Part shown: piece after piece, positions 45,155 to 54,345 of the stretch | Layout: each line of letters opens with the position of its first letter | How positions within the stretch are numbered: position 1 is the stretch's first letter | Assembly: GCA_002383165.1 (NCBI GenBank) | Contig: DFXK01000010.1 | Location: forward strand, 2,296 to 65,333 | Reading direction: 5' to 3' | Source: Flavobacteriales bacterium UBA4110 | GTDB lineage: Bacteria; Bacteroidota; Bacteroidia; Flavobacteriales; Weeksellaceae | DNA length: 63,038 bases | Program-made: the position numbers and the translations under genes | Notes under the pieces: model-generated | What the model was told of the DNA's origin: nothing | Databases searched by the model: none | Seen by the model: only the letters and a program-made list of their open reading frames with translations

Positions 45155-45484
45155 TTAAAATCCAAGATTATGTAACTGGCAATCTATCCAATCCGTCAAC
45201 ATATGAAAGAGCAAACCAACACCAATAATTCTTGGAACACCTCTGAAAAATAACAGCAGAAAATAAACGACCATCGCCCAATAGGTATGAAGCGGATGAA
45301 AATTGATACTATTTCTGTCCGGCGCAAAAATCGGTGTGCTAAGCAAATGATCTGCATCTACCAACATTGTTCCAAGCATAATGAAATAAGCCTTTTTCCA
45401 GTCTTTCCTAAAAAAGATGTAGGCCAAAACCAATGGAAAACCAAAGTGTAGAAAATAGTGGATGACTGGTCTTATATAATCCAT
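45155..45484 (-). CDS. DUF6122 family membrane protein
   Basis: 109 residues with four hydrophobic segments and the pattern 'VDADHLLSTPIFAPDRNSINFHPLHTYWA', with Asp/His clusters that could bind metal. Function unknown. Directly abuts the AlkD-like gene upstream (no gap), so the two are one operon. Confidence 0.8.
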   Translation of the reverse strand: MDYIRPVIHYFLHFGFPLVLAYIFFRKDWKKAYFIMLGTMLVDADHLLSTPIFAPDRNSINFHPLHTYWAMVVYFLLLFFRGVPRIIGVGLLFHMLTDWIDCQLHNLGF

Positions 45485-46201
45485 TTATATTCTTCCTTTC
45501 AGATAATTTTGCCTTAATTCTTCGTCCAATTTCTCAATTGCATAACGGAGACAAGTTCTTGGCATTTCTTTATAATGAAGATTGAGGAAATCCAATAATT
45601 CGGTTTCGTTCATTTTTCCCATTTCGCGGAGAAGCCAACCGTTGGCTTTGTGCATCAAATCGTGTGGATGTTTCAAATTTTTCAAGGCAAATGTTTTAGT
45701 CAATTCAAATTTCCCTTTCTTAATGTGATGCATTGTTCCGACAATCGCCATTCGTTTTTCCCACATATCATCAGAATCGGATAAACTTTCAAGGATTTTA
45801 GAATCTTGATTTTCAAAACAATACCGCCCCAAAATTTTATAACACGATGTATCAACCGAATCCCAATTGTTGATAAATTTTGTATTCTTCAAATAAAAAT
45901 CAATAATTTCTTTTTGTCCGATTTTATCTTTTGTTTTATCGAATTTGTAAACCAACATCAGCAAAGCCGTCAAACGATGTTCGTGGATTTTCGAAGACAG
46001 CAATTCGCTAAGTTCATCCAGAGTAATTGTTTTATAAAATTCCTTTGCAACACTTCTTTGGTCTGGAACAGTTACACCGATAAACAAATCATTTTCGCCA
46101 TATTCGCCTTTTCGGGTTTTGAAAAAAGTTTGCATAATTTCAGCTTTTCCGGGAATTACTAAATCCGCCAATACTTTGCCAACTACTTTTGCTAAAGTCA
46201 T
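45485..46201 (-). CDS. DNA alkylation repair protein (AlkD-like, HEAT-like repeats)
   Basis: 238 residues, all-helical, with the AlkD pattern 'FYKTITLDELSELLSSKIHEHRLTALLMLVYKF', 'INNWDSVDTSCYKILG' and 'HKANGWLLREMGK'. AlkD removes bulky and charged alkyl bases without base flipping. The Trp and Asp of 'NNWDSVD' fit the catalytic region. Its ATG shares one base with the stop of the CAT-like gene. Confidence 0.9.
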   Translation of the reverse strand: MTLAKVVGKVLADLVIPGKAEIMQTFFKTRKGEYGENDLFIGVTVPDQRSVAKEFYKTITLDELSELLSSKIHEHRLTALLMLVYKFDKTKDKIGQKEIIDFYLKNTKFINNWDSVDTSCYKILGRYCFENQDSKILESLSDSDDMWEKRMAIVGTMHHIKKGKFELTKTFALKNLKHPHDLMHKANGWLLREMGKMNETELLDFLNLHYKEMPRTCLRYAIEKLDEELRQNYLKGRI

Positions 46202-46830
46202 TACGTCAAATTAAGTTGCTTCTGAAATTCTTCCAAATACTTCGCAAGATGAAAACCATCCATCAAACCGTGATGCGCTTCCACAGAAATCGGCAACATT
46301 TTTCTTCCGTTTTTCTCGCTGAATTTCCCAAAGACAATTTTAGGAATCGATTCTTTTGGGTCAAAATCTGTCGGATGAAGCAGACCTGTAAAATTGGTCC
46401 AAGGCATTGTCGAATGTCGAATATGATTCGGTGGTAATTCTTCGTTTCTGATTCTTAATCCAGTAGAATTTTGAACCTCATCGATTTCTTTTTGCAAATT
46501 TTTGTTAAAGATTTGAAAATCATCAGAATATTCGAAAAAAGAGAAACCAAACGTTCCGTCATTTCTGGCAATCGTAGAACCAACGTGAACAATGTCGAAC
46601 GCTATAACTTCATCATTCAGAATTCGATAACAAAATTCCTCAACGGAATTAATTGCCTTCATCGATTTGTGAAGATAATGGGCGAAGAAAGATTCACTGT
46701 TTTCTTTGGCTAATTGATAAGTTATGGTACAATCAACTTCTGTAACGATTCCAAAATAAGGACTTTTCATACCGGAAAAGAATTCGAAATGTTCTTTTCT
46801 TTTCCAGTTTTCTACATCAATAATTTTCAT
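46201..46830 (-). CDS. chloramphenicol acetyltransferase (CatA-type) family protein
   Basis: 209 residues, the length of trimeric CAT enzymes. The catalytic motif HHxxxDG is seen as HHGLMDG, with His187 and Asp191 by comparison with CAT-III His195 and Asp199. The N-terminal 'RKEHFEFF' and 'DGTFGFSFFEY' segments also match CATs. Chromosomal members in flavobacteria need not give resistance. In an operon with the antiporter upstream (13-base gap) and AlkD downstream. Confidence 0.87.
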   Translation of the reverse strand: MKIIDVENWKRKEHFEFFSGMKSPYFGIVTEVDCTITYQLAKENSESFFAHYLHKSMKAINSVEEFCYRILNDEVIAFDIVHVGSTIARNDGTFGFSFFEYSDDFQIFNKNLQKEIDEVQNSTGLRIRNEELPPNHIRHSTMPWTNFTGLLHPTDFDPKESIPKIVFGKFSEKNGRKMLPISVEAHHGLMDGFHLAKYLEEFQKQLNLT

Positions 46831-46843
46831 TTCTAATTTTAGA

Positions 46844-48118
46844 TTAATGAATTTCTTCTTCTAATATTTTTTCCTCCGTCGCAATTTTCTTAGGATTTGC
46901 CACTTTAGCAATTGTCAATCCTTGAACTATAATCGAAAATACAACTACGCAATAAGTAATGCTAATGATTATCTGACTGTATTCATTCACAGGAATTGAC
47001 AAAGCCAGAGCAATAGAAACACCGCCACGAATCCCGCCCCAAACCAAAACTTTCACAGTTTGTGGACTGAATCGATATTTGAAAGCCATAAATTTTGTCG
47101 GAACAAAAATCGCAACCCATCGAGCCAATAAAACGATTAAAATACAAATTCCACCGGCAACCAGATATTCATTTAAATCTTTGATTAACAACAATTCGAA
47201 ACCGATAAATAGGAATAGGACTGCGTTCATAATTTCGTCAATCAATTCCCAAAATTTGATCAAATAATCTTGCGTCTCGGATTTCATTTTGAAACTTTCA
47301 CTGAAATTTCCCATAAATAATCCTGCCGCAACCATTGCCAAAGGTGCAGAAATCTGCATCTCGTGAGCAATCAAATAACCGCCCATAACAACTGATAATG
47401 TGATAAGTACAGAAATAATATAGTCATCCACAACTCTCATTGCTCTTGATGCGGACAACCCTAAAAGAACTCCCAAAAGCAAACCTCCGCCAGCTTCTCG
47501 CAATAATAACAGCCCAATATTTTCTACATTCAAATCGATTTCTTTTCCGATTGCTAATTGCAAAACAACTGTGAAAACAACAACAGCCATCCCATCATTA
47601 AACAAAGATTCTCCGGCAACTTTGGTTTCCAAAGATTTTGAAACATTCGCCTGCTTCAAAATACTGAGAACCGCCACTGGATCGGTGGGAGAAATCAGCG
47701 CACCAAAAACCAAACAATAGATAAATGGCATCTGAATACCGATTAATGGTAATAGATAATAAGCTCCAAAAGCCACCGCAAAAGTTGAAATAATGACGCC
47801 AACTGTAGAAAATATCACAACTGGACCAAATTGCTCTTTTAAATCTTTGATATTAACGTGGATTCCTCCAGCAAATAATAAGAAATTCAACATTGCGCCC
47901 ATCAGAACTTCGGTAAAGTCTAAGTTGTGAACGAGCTCAGTTAAATGAGTAGTGGTTTTCGGTAAGAAGTTTTCGCCCGAAGCAACCAAAGTGACCGAAA
48001 CAATGATTGCAATAACCATTATCCCGATTGTACTCGGTAATTTGAGAACTCTATAATTGATATATGCGAATAAAGACGCTAGAACGATTAAGACTGAAAA
48101 TGAGTAATATAACTCCAT
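46844..48118 (-). CDS. CPA1-family sodium:proton antiporter (NhaP-like)
   Basis: 424 residues with about 12 membrane spans. 'FGALISPTDPVAVLSILK' followed by 'ESLFNDGMAVVVFTVVLQ' is the ND/AT ion-binding pair of CPA1 antiporters. 'WGGIRGGVSIALALSIP' is the late conserved span. Exchanges Na+ (or K+) for H+ across the inner membrane. No cytoplasmic RCK domain. First gene of the antiporter/CAT/AlkD/DUF6122 operon. Confidence 0.92.
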   Translation of the reverse strand: MELYYSFSVLIVLASLFAYINYRVLKLPSTIGIMVIAIIVSVTLVASGENFLPKTTTHLTELVHNLDFTEVLMGAMLNFLLFAGGIHVNIKDLKEQFGPVVIFSTVGVIISTFAVAFGAYYLLPLIGIQMPFIYCLVFGALISPTDPVAVLSILKQANVSKSLETKVAGESLFNDGMAVVVFTVVLQLAIGKEIDLNVENIGLLLLREAGGGLLLGVLLGLSASRAMRVVDDYIISVLITLSVVMGGYLIAHEMQISAPLAMVAAGLFMGNFSESFKMKSETQDYLIKFWELIDEIMNAVLFLFIGFELLLIKDLNEYLVAGGICILIVLLARWVAIFVPTKFMAFKYRFSPQTVKVLVWGGIRGGVSIALALSIPVNEYSQIIISITYCVVVFSIIVQGLTIAKVANPKKIATEEKILEEEIH

Positions 48119-48180
48119 TTATTTAGCTGATGGTTATTGGTTGATGATTGTTTGCTTTAGCATTAATTTAAGTTTAAAAT

Positions 48181-49392
48181 TTAATTTTCCTCATCATCAA
48201 AATATTCGAACAAGAAATCATTGTAAGGAAAACGAGAGATATGGAGTCTGTGAACCTCATCATAAATCATTTTTTTCATCTCAGGGAAATTCTGTTTGTT
48301 AAGTGCTGAAATGAAAACCGTTGGATATTTTGATTTTGCCATCCAAGTTTTTTTCCATTCTTCCAAGGAAATGTTCTTTTTGGATGAAGGCGTCAAATCA
48401 TCCTCATCTTTCTTCTCATAACTGAAATCGTCAATCTTGTTGAAAACCATAATCATCGGTTTCTGATGCGCATCAATCTCCTGGAGAATCTGATTAACAG
48501 AAGCAATATGGTCCTCGAAACTATCGTGAGAAATATCGACAACGTGAACCAACAAATCTGCCTCACGAACCTCATCCAAAGTGGATTTGAAAGATTCTAC
48601 CAACTGCGTCGGCAATTTTCTAATGAAACCAACCGTATCTGTCAAAAGGAAAGGAAGATTTCCAATCACGACTTTTCTCACAGTTGTGTCAAGCGTTGCA
48701 AACAATTTATTTTCTGCGAAAACATCAGATTTTGACAAAGCGTTCATCAACGTAGATTTTCCAACATTGGTGTAACCAACCAAAGCCACGCGAACCATTT
48801 TGCCACGGTTTTGCCTTTGGGTTCCCATTTGTTTGTCGATGACTTTCAATTTATCCTTCAGCAACGTGATTCTGTCACGGATAATCCTTCTATCCGTTTC
48901 GATTTCCGTTTCCCCAGGACCACGCATCCCGATTCCCCCTTTTTGTCTCTCTAGGTGGGTCCACATCCTAGTTAATCGAGGTAGAAGGTATTGATATTGA
49001 GCCAATTCAACTTGAGTTCTCGCATAAGAAGTTTGCGCTCTTTGCGCAAAAATATCGAGGATAAGATTGGTTCTGTCTAAGATTTTAACTTCCATATCGC
49101 GCTCCAGATTCTTTAATTGGGAAGGCGATAATTCGTCATCAAAAATCACAGTTCCAATTTGGTGTTCTTTCACGTAATCACGAATCTCCTCCATTTTTCC
49201 TTTCCCCACAAAAGTTTTGGAATCTGGTTGAGACAATTTTTGAGTAAATCTTTTATCAACTGTAGCTCCTGCTGTGAAAGCCAGAAACTCCAATTCGTCC
49301 ATATATTCTGTCAGTTTATCCTCATCCTGATTTTGGGTAATTACACCTACCAAAACCGCTCTTTCGTACTGATGTTCTTTCTTTTCTAACAT
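48181..49392 (-). CDS. hflX: ribosome-associated GTPase HflX
   Basis: 403 residues. The N-terminal HflX domain has 'DKRFTQKLSQPDSKTFVGKGKMEEI' and the glycine-rich 'GGIGMRGPGETEIETDRR'. The G domain follows with 'GYTNVGKSTLMNAL' and 'DTVGFIRKLPTQLV'. It splits stalled ribosomes, typically in stress. The gene stands alone upstream of the antiporter operon. Confidence 0.96.
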   Translation of the reverse strand: MLEKKEHQYERAVLVGVITQNQDEDKLTEYMDELEFLAFTAGATVDKRFTQKLSQPDSKTFVGKGKMEEIRDYVKEHQIGTVIFDDELSPSQLKNLERDMEVKILDRTNLILDIFAQRAQTSYARTQVELAQYQYLLPRLTRMWTHLERQKGGIGMRGPGETEIETDRRIIRDRITLLKDKLKVIDKQMGTQRQNRGKMVRVALVGYTNVGKSTLMNALSKSDVFAENKLFATLDTTVRKVVIGNLPFLLTDTVGFIRKLPTQLVESFKSTLDEVREADLLVHVVDISHDSFEDHIASVNQILQEIDAHQKPMIMVFNKIDDFSYEKKDEDDLTPSSKKNISLEEWKKTWMAKSKYPTVFISALNKQNFPEMKKMIYDEVHRLHISRFPYNDFLFEYFDDEEN

Positions 49393-49437
49393 TTAAAATT
49401 TATAATTTTCTGATTCTCACAAGATACTATTTTTAGA

Positions 49438-49468
49438 CAAAAAAACCAAAGAATATCTTTGGTTTTCT
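49438..49468. terminator. hairpin terminator between hflX and osmC
   Basis: Arms AAACCAAAGA (49443-49452) and TCTTTGGTTT (49456-49465). On the minus strand, T residues follow, so it ends osmC. Confidence 0.82.
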
Positions 49469-49504
49469 ATAAATTCGGATTTAATTTAAAATTGAATTTT
49501 CAAA

Positions 49505-49915
49505 TTAAACTAAAGTCGCAGTCAACGATTTTTCAAAACTGAAAGCATGACTTACAGGACAATTTTCTTTGGCGTCATTTGCGATTTTCTGGAATTCTTC
49601 TTCTGAGATTGCAGGTACTTTTGCAGTCAACGTCAATTCAGACAACGTGATTTTTCCGTCAACAAAAGAGATCTTACAATCGGTTTCTAAAGATTCTGGA
49701 ATAAAACCTGCTTCTGACAACAGAGCTGAGGTTTTCATTGTAAAACACCCCGCGTGAGCCGCCGCCAATAATTCTTCCGGATTGGTTCCCACACCTTCTT
49801 CAAATCTACTTTTGAATGAATATTGAGTTTCATTCAGCGTTGTACTTTGTGTTGTCAGAACACCGCTTCCGTATTTTACTGTTCCTTTCCAAACAGCTTT
49901 TGCACTTCTTTTCAT
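49505..49915 (-). CDS. osmC: OsmC family organic hydroperoxide reductase
   Basis: 136 residues. The two redox cysteines are Cys57 in 'AAHAGCFTM' and Cys119 in 'ENCPVSHAF'. 'GTNPEELLAAAHAGC' is the family signature. It reduces organic peroxides with thiols. The E. coli OsmC branch fits better than Ohr by these motifs. Confidence 0.92.
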   Translation of the reverse strand: MKRSAKAVWKGTVKYGSGVLTTQSTTLNETQYSFKSRFEEGVGTNPEELLAAAHAGCFTMKTSALLSEAGFIPESLETDCKISFVDGKITLSELTLTAKVPAISEEEFQKIANDAKENCPVSHAFSFEKSLTATLV

Positions 49916-49979
49916 AAGTAAGTATTTTTTGTAATATTTTAAATTCTTGAATCTTTTGACTTTAATCTTGAATCTTCTC

Positions 49980-50439
49980 TCAATCCCAATCTGCAGCTAC
50001 AAATTTCATTTTGTCTCCGTTGGCATTTGATAAAGTTAAGAAATGTCCTTCAGTTTTATACTGATTCATATTCGGCAAATCTTTTCCGAATTGTTCTTCC
50101 AGTTTCATCCTTCCTTCACAATACATCATTGTAGAACCAACGCCAGAAAATTAAGCTTCTCCTTTATCAAATTCTGCTGTGAAAAACATCCCGTTGCAAC
50201 CCATTTTTGCACCATATTGATTCGGAGCTTCGGCTCTTTTAGTCAAATCGATATTGGCTTCGAGTTTTGTTAATTCTGCTTTTGTAAAATCATTATACTC
50301 AACCAACATCCATTTTCGGTTAATATTCTCCATCGATTCTGATATTTTTTTTTGAAGAATTACAAGAAATTAACAAAAGCATTAATAATGATAAAACTCC
50401 GATAGCTTGTAGAAATTTCAACTTTTTAAATTTACTCAT
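49980..50439 (-). pseudogene. broken META-domain (HslJ-like) lipoprotein gene
   Basis: Reading from the ATG at 50439, the first 24-25 codons encode a lipoprotein signal peptide with lipobox LLISC. In a run of nine A residues (50345-50353 on the complement), one extra base shifts the frame; with eight A residues the frame would run on into a META domain ('RKWMLVEYND', 'MGCNGMFFTAEF'). A second lesion is an in-frame TAA at 50151-50153, after 'FDKGEA'. The frame then continues with 'FSGVGSTMMYC', 'KLEEQFGKDLPN' and 'HFLTLSNANGDKMKFVAADWD' to a TGA at 49980. The gene would have made an envelope META lipoprotein of about 150 residues. Confidence 0.85.
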
Positions 50440-50508
50440 TCTATCTGCCAAATTCGTACCATTGAAAGTAAAATAATCATTAAATTAGCCCACAAAATAA
50501 TATTCTCA

Positions 50509-52644
50509 ATGAAAAAAATATTTTTAGCATTGACCCTAATTCTGGGTTATGCACAAATGAGAGCTGATGAAGGGATGTGGCTTCTGATGCTCGTAAAACG
50601 TCTGAATGGAGTGGATATGCAGAAAGAAGGTCTGCACCTGACACCGGAAGAAATTTATTCTGTTAATAATTCTAGTGTGAAAGATGCCATCGTAAGTTTT
50701 GGTGGTTTCTGTACCGGTGAGATTGTTTCTAACCAAGGGTTGATTTTCACTAATCACCACTGCGGTTACGATGCTGTTGCGTCAGCTTCTACGCCTGAAA
50801 AAGATTATCTGAAAAATGGATTCTGGGCAATGAAACCTAATGAAGAATTCAATGCTAAAGGTTTATATGTCAGATTTTTGGTAAGAATGGACGACGTTTC
50901 TGCAAGAATCAATGCAAAGCTGAATAATAATATGTCTGCGGCTGAGAGAAAAGCAGTTATCGATGCCGAATATAAAGCTATACAGACAGAAAACTCGGAG
51001 AACGGAAAATATACTGTTGTAGTAAAAGATTTCTTCAATGGTAACGAGTTCTATTATTTTGTATATCAAGACTATAAAGATATTAGATTGGTTGGCGCAC
51101 CGCCTTCATCTTTAGGAAAATTCGGTGGTGATACAGATAATTGGGAATGGCCAAGACACACTGCAGACTTTACTGTTTTTCGTGTTTATGCGGATGCTAA
51201 CGGTAATCCGGCTGAATACTCTGAAGCCAACACACCACTAAAGCCAAAACATTTCTTGCCCGTTTCTTTGAAAGGTTACAAGCCTGGAGATTTCACAATG
51301 ATCTTGGGTTACCCGGGAAGAACCAACCGTTATCTGACATCTTACGGCATCGAGCAAATGGTAGATAAAGATTACCCGGCGTGGGTAGAAGCTTCCAAAG
51401 TTGCGATGGATGTGATGAAAAAGTATATGGACAAAGACAAAGCAACTCAGTTAGATTATGCTTCTCAGTACGCAAGTGTTGCCAATTACTGGAAAAACAG
51501 ACAGGGAACTATTGATGCTGTAAAGAAAAACGGAACGGTAGCTGAGAAACAAAAACTGGAGCAAACATACAATCAGTGGGCAGCTCAGTCTCCAAATGAG
51601 CAAACTTATTACGGTGTTTTACCAGAAATCAAAGCTTATTACGAGCAAGTTTCTGGAAGAAATGTAGAAAGAAATTATGCTTCTATCTTGCAAAGGAATG
51701 CGCATTACATCTCCACAGCTTATCAATTAGGAAGTCTTTTTAAAACTTATGCTGACCAAGACGATGCCGGAAAAGCTTCTATGAAACCAAAAGTTCTTGA
51801 AGCAATCGAAAAAGCTTACGATGGTTTCCACGATAATGTTGAAGGCGATATGTTAGTGGCTCTCACTTCTCTTTACAAAACAAGAGTTGCGAAAGAATTT
51901 GCGTCTCCTACTATTTTGGCTGCAGATGTAAATAATCTTTCAACTTTGGCTTATGAATCTATTTTCGCTAATAAAAAATCAGCTTTAGCTTTCGTAGAAA
52001 ATCCTGACAGACTGAAAATTGATGCTGATAAACTAAGACAATTCGCCAACGGAATTGTTGAAGACCAGAAATTAGGATTGGAAAAATATTCTAAAGTTGA
52101 TGAGAATTTTGCAAAAAACAGCAGACTTTTCTTAGATGGACTTAGAAAAGCGCAACCAGAGAAAAAATTCTATCCGGATGCTAACTCTACGATGAGATTA
52201 ACTTACGGAACAATCGAAACATTGCCTGAAAGAGCGGACAGAAACTATAAAGGCATCAAGGAAAACTATTACACCGATATTAACGGAATGGTTGCCAAAT
52301 ACAAAAAAGGCGACGAAGAGTTTGACCTGCCTCAGAAAGTTCTGGATCTTGCTAAGAAAAAAGATTACGGTCAATATGCGGATAAGAAAGGTGGATTTAT
52401 GCCAATTAACTTTTTGTCTAATAATGACATCACAGGCGGTAACTCTGGTTCACCAATCATCGATGGAAACGGTCATTTGATTGGTCTAGCGTTCGATGGA
52501 AACAGCGAAGCTTTGAGCGGCGATATCGTGTTCGAACCAAAATTGCAGAGAACCATCAATGTGGATGTTCGTTATGTACTTTGGATTATCGACAAATATG
52601 CCGGTGCAACTAGACTTATCAGCGAATTAACTTTGGTAAAATAA
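50509..52644 (+). CDS. S46 family dipeptidyl-peptidase, DPP7 type
   Basis: 711 residues. A signal peptide (about 1-19) is followed by the S46 protease with His in 'FTNHHCGYD' (83-84), Asp in the 'FGGDTDNWEWPRHTADF' region, and Ser646 in 'GGNSGSP'. Eighteen residues after the serine lies Gly664. The same position is Gly in DPP7 (hydrophobic P1) and Arg in DPP11 (acidic P1), so DPP7-like specificity is expected. It releases dipeptides in the periplasm for amino-acid nutrition. Confidence 0.93.
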   Translation: MKKIFLALTLILGYAQMRADEGMWLLMLVKRLNGVDMQKEGLHLTPEEIYSVNNSSVKDAIVSFGGFCTGEIVSNQGLIFTNHHCGYDAVASASTPEKDYLKNGFWAMKPNEEFNAKGLYVRFLVRMDDVSARINAKLNNNMSAAERKAVIDAEYKAIQTENSENGKYTVVVKDFFNGNEFYYFVYQDYKDIRLVGAPPSSLGKFGGDTDNWEWPRHTADFTVFRVYADANGNPAEYSEANTPLKPKHFLPVSLKGYKPGDFTMILGYPGRTNRYLTSYGIEQMVDKDYPAWVEASKVAMDVMKKYMDKDKATQLDYASQYASVANYWKNRQGTIDAVKKNGTVAEKQKLEQTYNQWAAQSPNEQTYYGVLPEIKAYYEQVSGRNVERNYASILQRNAHYISTAYQLGSLFKTYADQDDAGKASMKPKVLEAIEKAYDGFHDNVEGDMLVALTSLYKTRVAKEFASPTILAADVNNLSTLAYESIFANKKSALAFVENPDRLKIDADKLRQFANGIVEDQKLGLEKYSKVDENFAKNSRLFLDGLRKAQPEKKFYPDANSTMRLTYGTIETLPERADRNYKGIKENYYTDINGMVAKYKKGDEEFDLPQKVLDLAKKKDYGQYADKKGGFMPINFLSNNDITGGNSGSPIIDGNGHLIGLAFDGNSEALSGDIVFEPKLQRTINVDVRYVLWIIDKYAGATRLISELTLVK

Positions 52645-52665
52645 CCTATCATCGAAAATCTAACG

Positions 52666-52692
52666 AGCCACCAAAATTTGGTGGCTTTTTTG
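52666..52692 (+). terminator. intrinsic terminator of the S46 peptidase gene
   Basis: Arms AGCCACCAAA and TTTGGTGGCT, with a T6 tail, 22 bases after the stop. Confidence 0.88.
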
Positions 52693-52752
52693 TTGGATGT
52701 ACTTCTAAAAAACTTTTTCATAATTTTTTTGTAAATTAGAGAAATCATTTTT

Positions 52753-53823
52753 ATGAGTTTAAAAACATTATTTCATTGGTCTTATATTTTCCCGGTTTTA
52801 TCATTGCTCTATTATTTGCTTGGTGTCACGGATGACAGTCCGCTTATGGCAGCATTAGGAGGTTTATTACTAATTGCGGCTGTTCTCTCGGCAGTTCATC
52901 ACGCAGAAGTTGTTGCCCATAAAGTAGGCGAACCATTCGGAACCATTATTCTCGCGATTTGTATAACTGTTCTGGAAGTTGGACTCATTGTTTCACTGAT
53001 GATGGCCGGCGGAAACCAGACCGCAACATTACCAAGAGATACGGTTTTCGCTGCGATAATGCTAATCCTGAATGGGATACTTGGCGCTTGCCTGCTGGTT
53101 GGCGGTGTAAAATTCAAAGAACAGTTTTTTGCACGGTCCTCTGGAAATATGGCTTTAATAGGCTTGGTCGCCATTGTGGTGATGACTTTAATTTTACCTA
53201 ACTATACTACCAGTGAGATAACGCCTTCTTTCAATAATTCTCAACTCATTTTTTTCTCAGTAGCTGCGCTTGTCATTTACGGCACTTTTTTAATGGTTCA
53301 GACGGTCCGTCACAGGAACTATTTTCTTCCAGACGGTGATGAAGATACGCACGCAGAACCGCCTTCCAACCTCACCAGTTTCATTAGTTTATTATTTTTA
53401 ATTCTCTGTTTGGGCGTTGTCGTATTTTTGGCCAAATCTCTTTCTCCGCAGATTGAAAATGTCGTTCAGAGCTTTGGCGCTCCAGAATCACTTGTCGGTG
53501 TTATCATTGCAGCTGTTGTATTACTTCCGGAAGGATTGGCTGCCATAAAAGCTGCCCGAAGAAACCAATTCCAGACGAGTCTTAATCTGGCGCTTGGCTC
53601 TGCCTTGGCAAGCATTGGTCTCACGATTCCTTGCGTAGCCGTAGTTTGTATTATTTTTGATTTGCCCTTGGTTTTAGGGCTAGATACGAAATCTATGATC
53701 CTGCTCGGATTATCGCTTTACACCGTTATGCTTTCATTGAACAGAGGAAAGACCAATGTTTTATATGGCGTTGTATTATTAGTGAATCTTTTTGCTTACG
53801 TTTTTACAGTTATCGTACCTTAA
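52753..53823 (+). CDS. chaA: calcium:proton antiporter ChaA-like
   Basis: 356 residues, about ten or eleven membrane spans. The two CaCA repeats show 'AHKVGEPFGTIILAICITVLEVGLIVSLM' and 'LLPEGLAAIKAARRNQFQTSLNLALGSALASIGLTIP', very close to E. coli ChaA. A short acidic loop (DGDEDTHAE) lies between the halves. Exports Ca2+ and possibly Na+ or K+ for protons. Confidence 0.93.
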   Translation: MSLKTLFHWSYIFPVLSLLYYLLGVTDDSPLMAALGGLLLIAAVLSAVHHAEVVAHKVGEPFGTIILAICITVLEVGLIVSLMMAGGNQTATLPRDTVFAAIMLILNGILGACLLVGGVKFKEQFFARSSGNMALIGLVAIVVMTLILPNYTTSEITPSFNNSQLIFFSVAALVIYGTFLMVQTVRHRNYFLPDGDEDTHAEPPSNLTSFISLLFLILCLGVVVFLAKSLSPQIENVVQSFGAPESLVGVIIAAVVLLPEGLAAIKAARRNQFQTSLNLALGSALASIGLTIPCVAVVCIIFDLPLVLGLDTKSMILLGLSLYTVMLSLNRGKTNVLYGVVLLVNLFAYVFTVIVP

Positions 53824-53829
53824 AATTTA

Positions 53830-53837
53830 TATTTTTG
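53830..53837 (+). promoter_or_regulatory. -7 box (TATTTTTG) for the GNAT gene
   Basis: An exact TAnnTTTG match right after the chaA stop, ending four bases before the GNAT ATG at 53842; a leaderless start is possible. Confidence 0.55.
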
Positions 53838-53841
53838 ATGA

Positions 53842-54345
53842 ATGAACAGCTACGAAACCGACAGACTGATTTTAAAACCTGCCGAAGAGCAAGACGCAGA
53901 TTTTTTCCTCGAATTGTACAATATGCCATCATTTATCCAATACATTGGTGACCGGAATCTCCGCACGAAAGAAGATGCAGAAAATTACATCAAGAGTCGA
54001 TTTATTCCGCAAATCGAAAAATTGGGATTCGGAAATTATGTTGTGATTCTGAAAGAGGACAATACAAAAATTGGTGCAGTCGGGATTTTTGAAAGGGAAG
54101 GTCTCGATGTCCTCGATATCGGTTTTTCTTTTCTCGAAAAATATGAAGGAAAAGGCTACGCCTATGAGTCTGCCAATAAACTGAAAGAAGTTGCCGCTAC
54201 AGACTTCGGGGTTCATAAAATCTCAGCGATTACAACGAAAGATAATTTCTCTTCACAAAAATTAATCGAAAGATTAGGATTGAAGTTTCAAAAAATGGTA
54301 ACCATTCCTGAGGATGTAGTTGAGCTGATGTATTATGAAAACTAG
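53842..54345 (+). CDS. GNAT family N-acetyltransferase (RimJ/RimL-like)
   Basis: 167 residues. 'ETDRLILKPAEEQDADFFLELYN' is the RimJ/L-type start. The acetyl-CoA-binding A motif region reads 'YEGKGYAYESANKLKEVA', followed by 'ISAITTKDNFSSQKLIERLGLKFQ'. Substrate unknown. Overlaps the next gene by 11 bases. Confidence 0.9.
   Translation: MNSYETDRLILKPAEEQDADFFLELYNMPSFIQYIGDRNLRTKEDAENYIKSRFIPQIEKLGFGNYVVILKEDNTKIGAVGIFEREGLDVLDIGFSFLEKYEGKGYAYESANKLKEVAATDFGVHKISAITTKDNFSSQKLIERLGLKFQKMVTIPEDVVELMYYEN

Noticed and set aside
50151..50333. A separate 60-residue gene
   Set aside because: It is the middle fragment of the broken META lipoprotein gene; the sequence on both sides continues the same protein.
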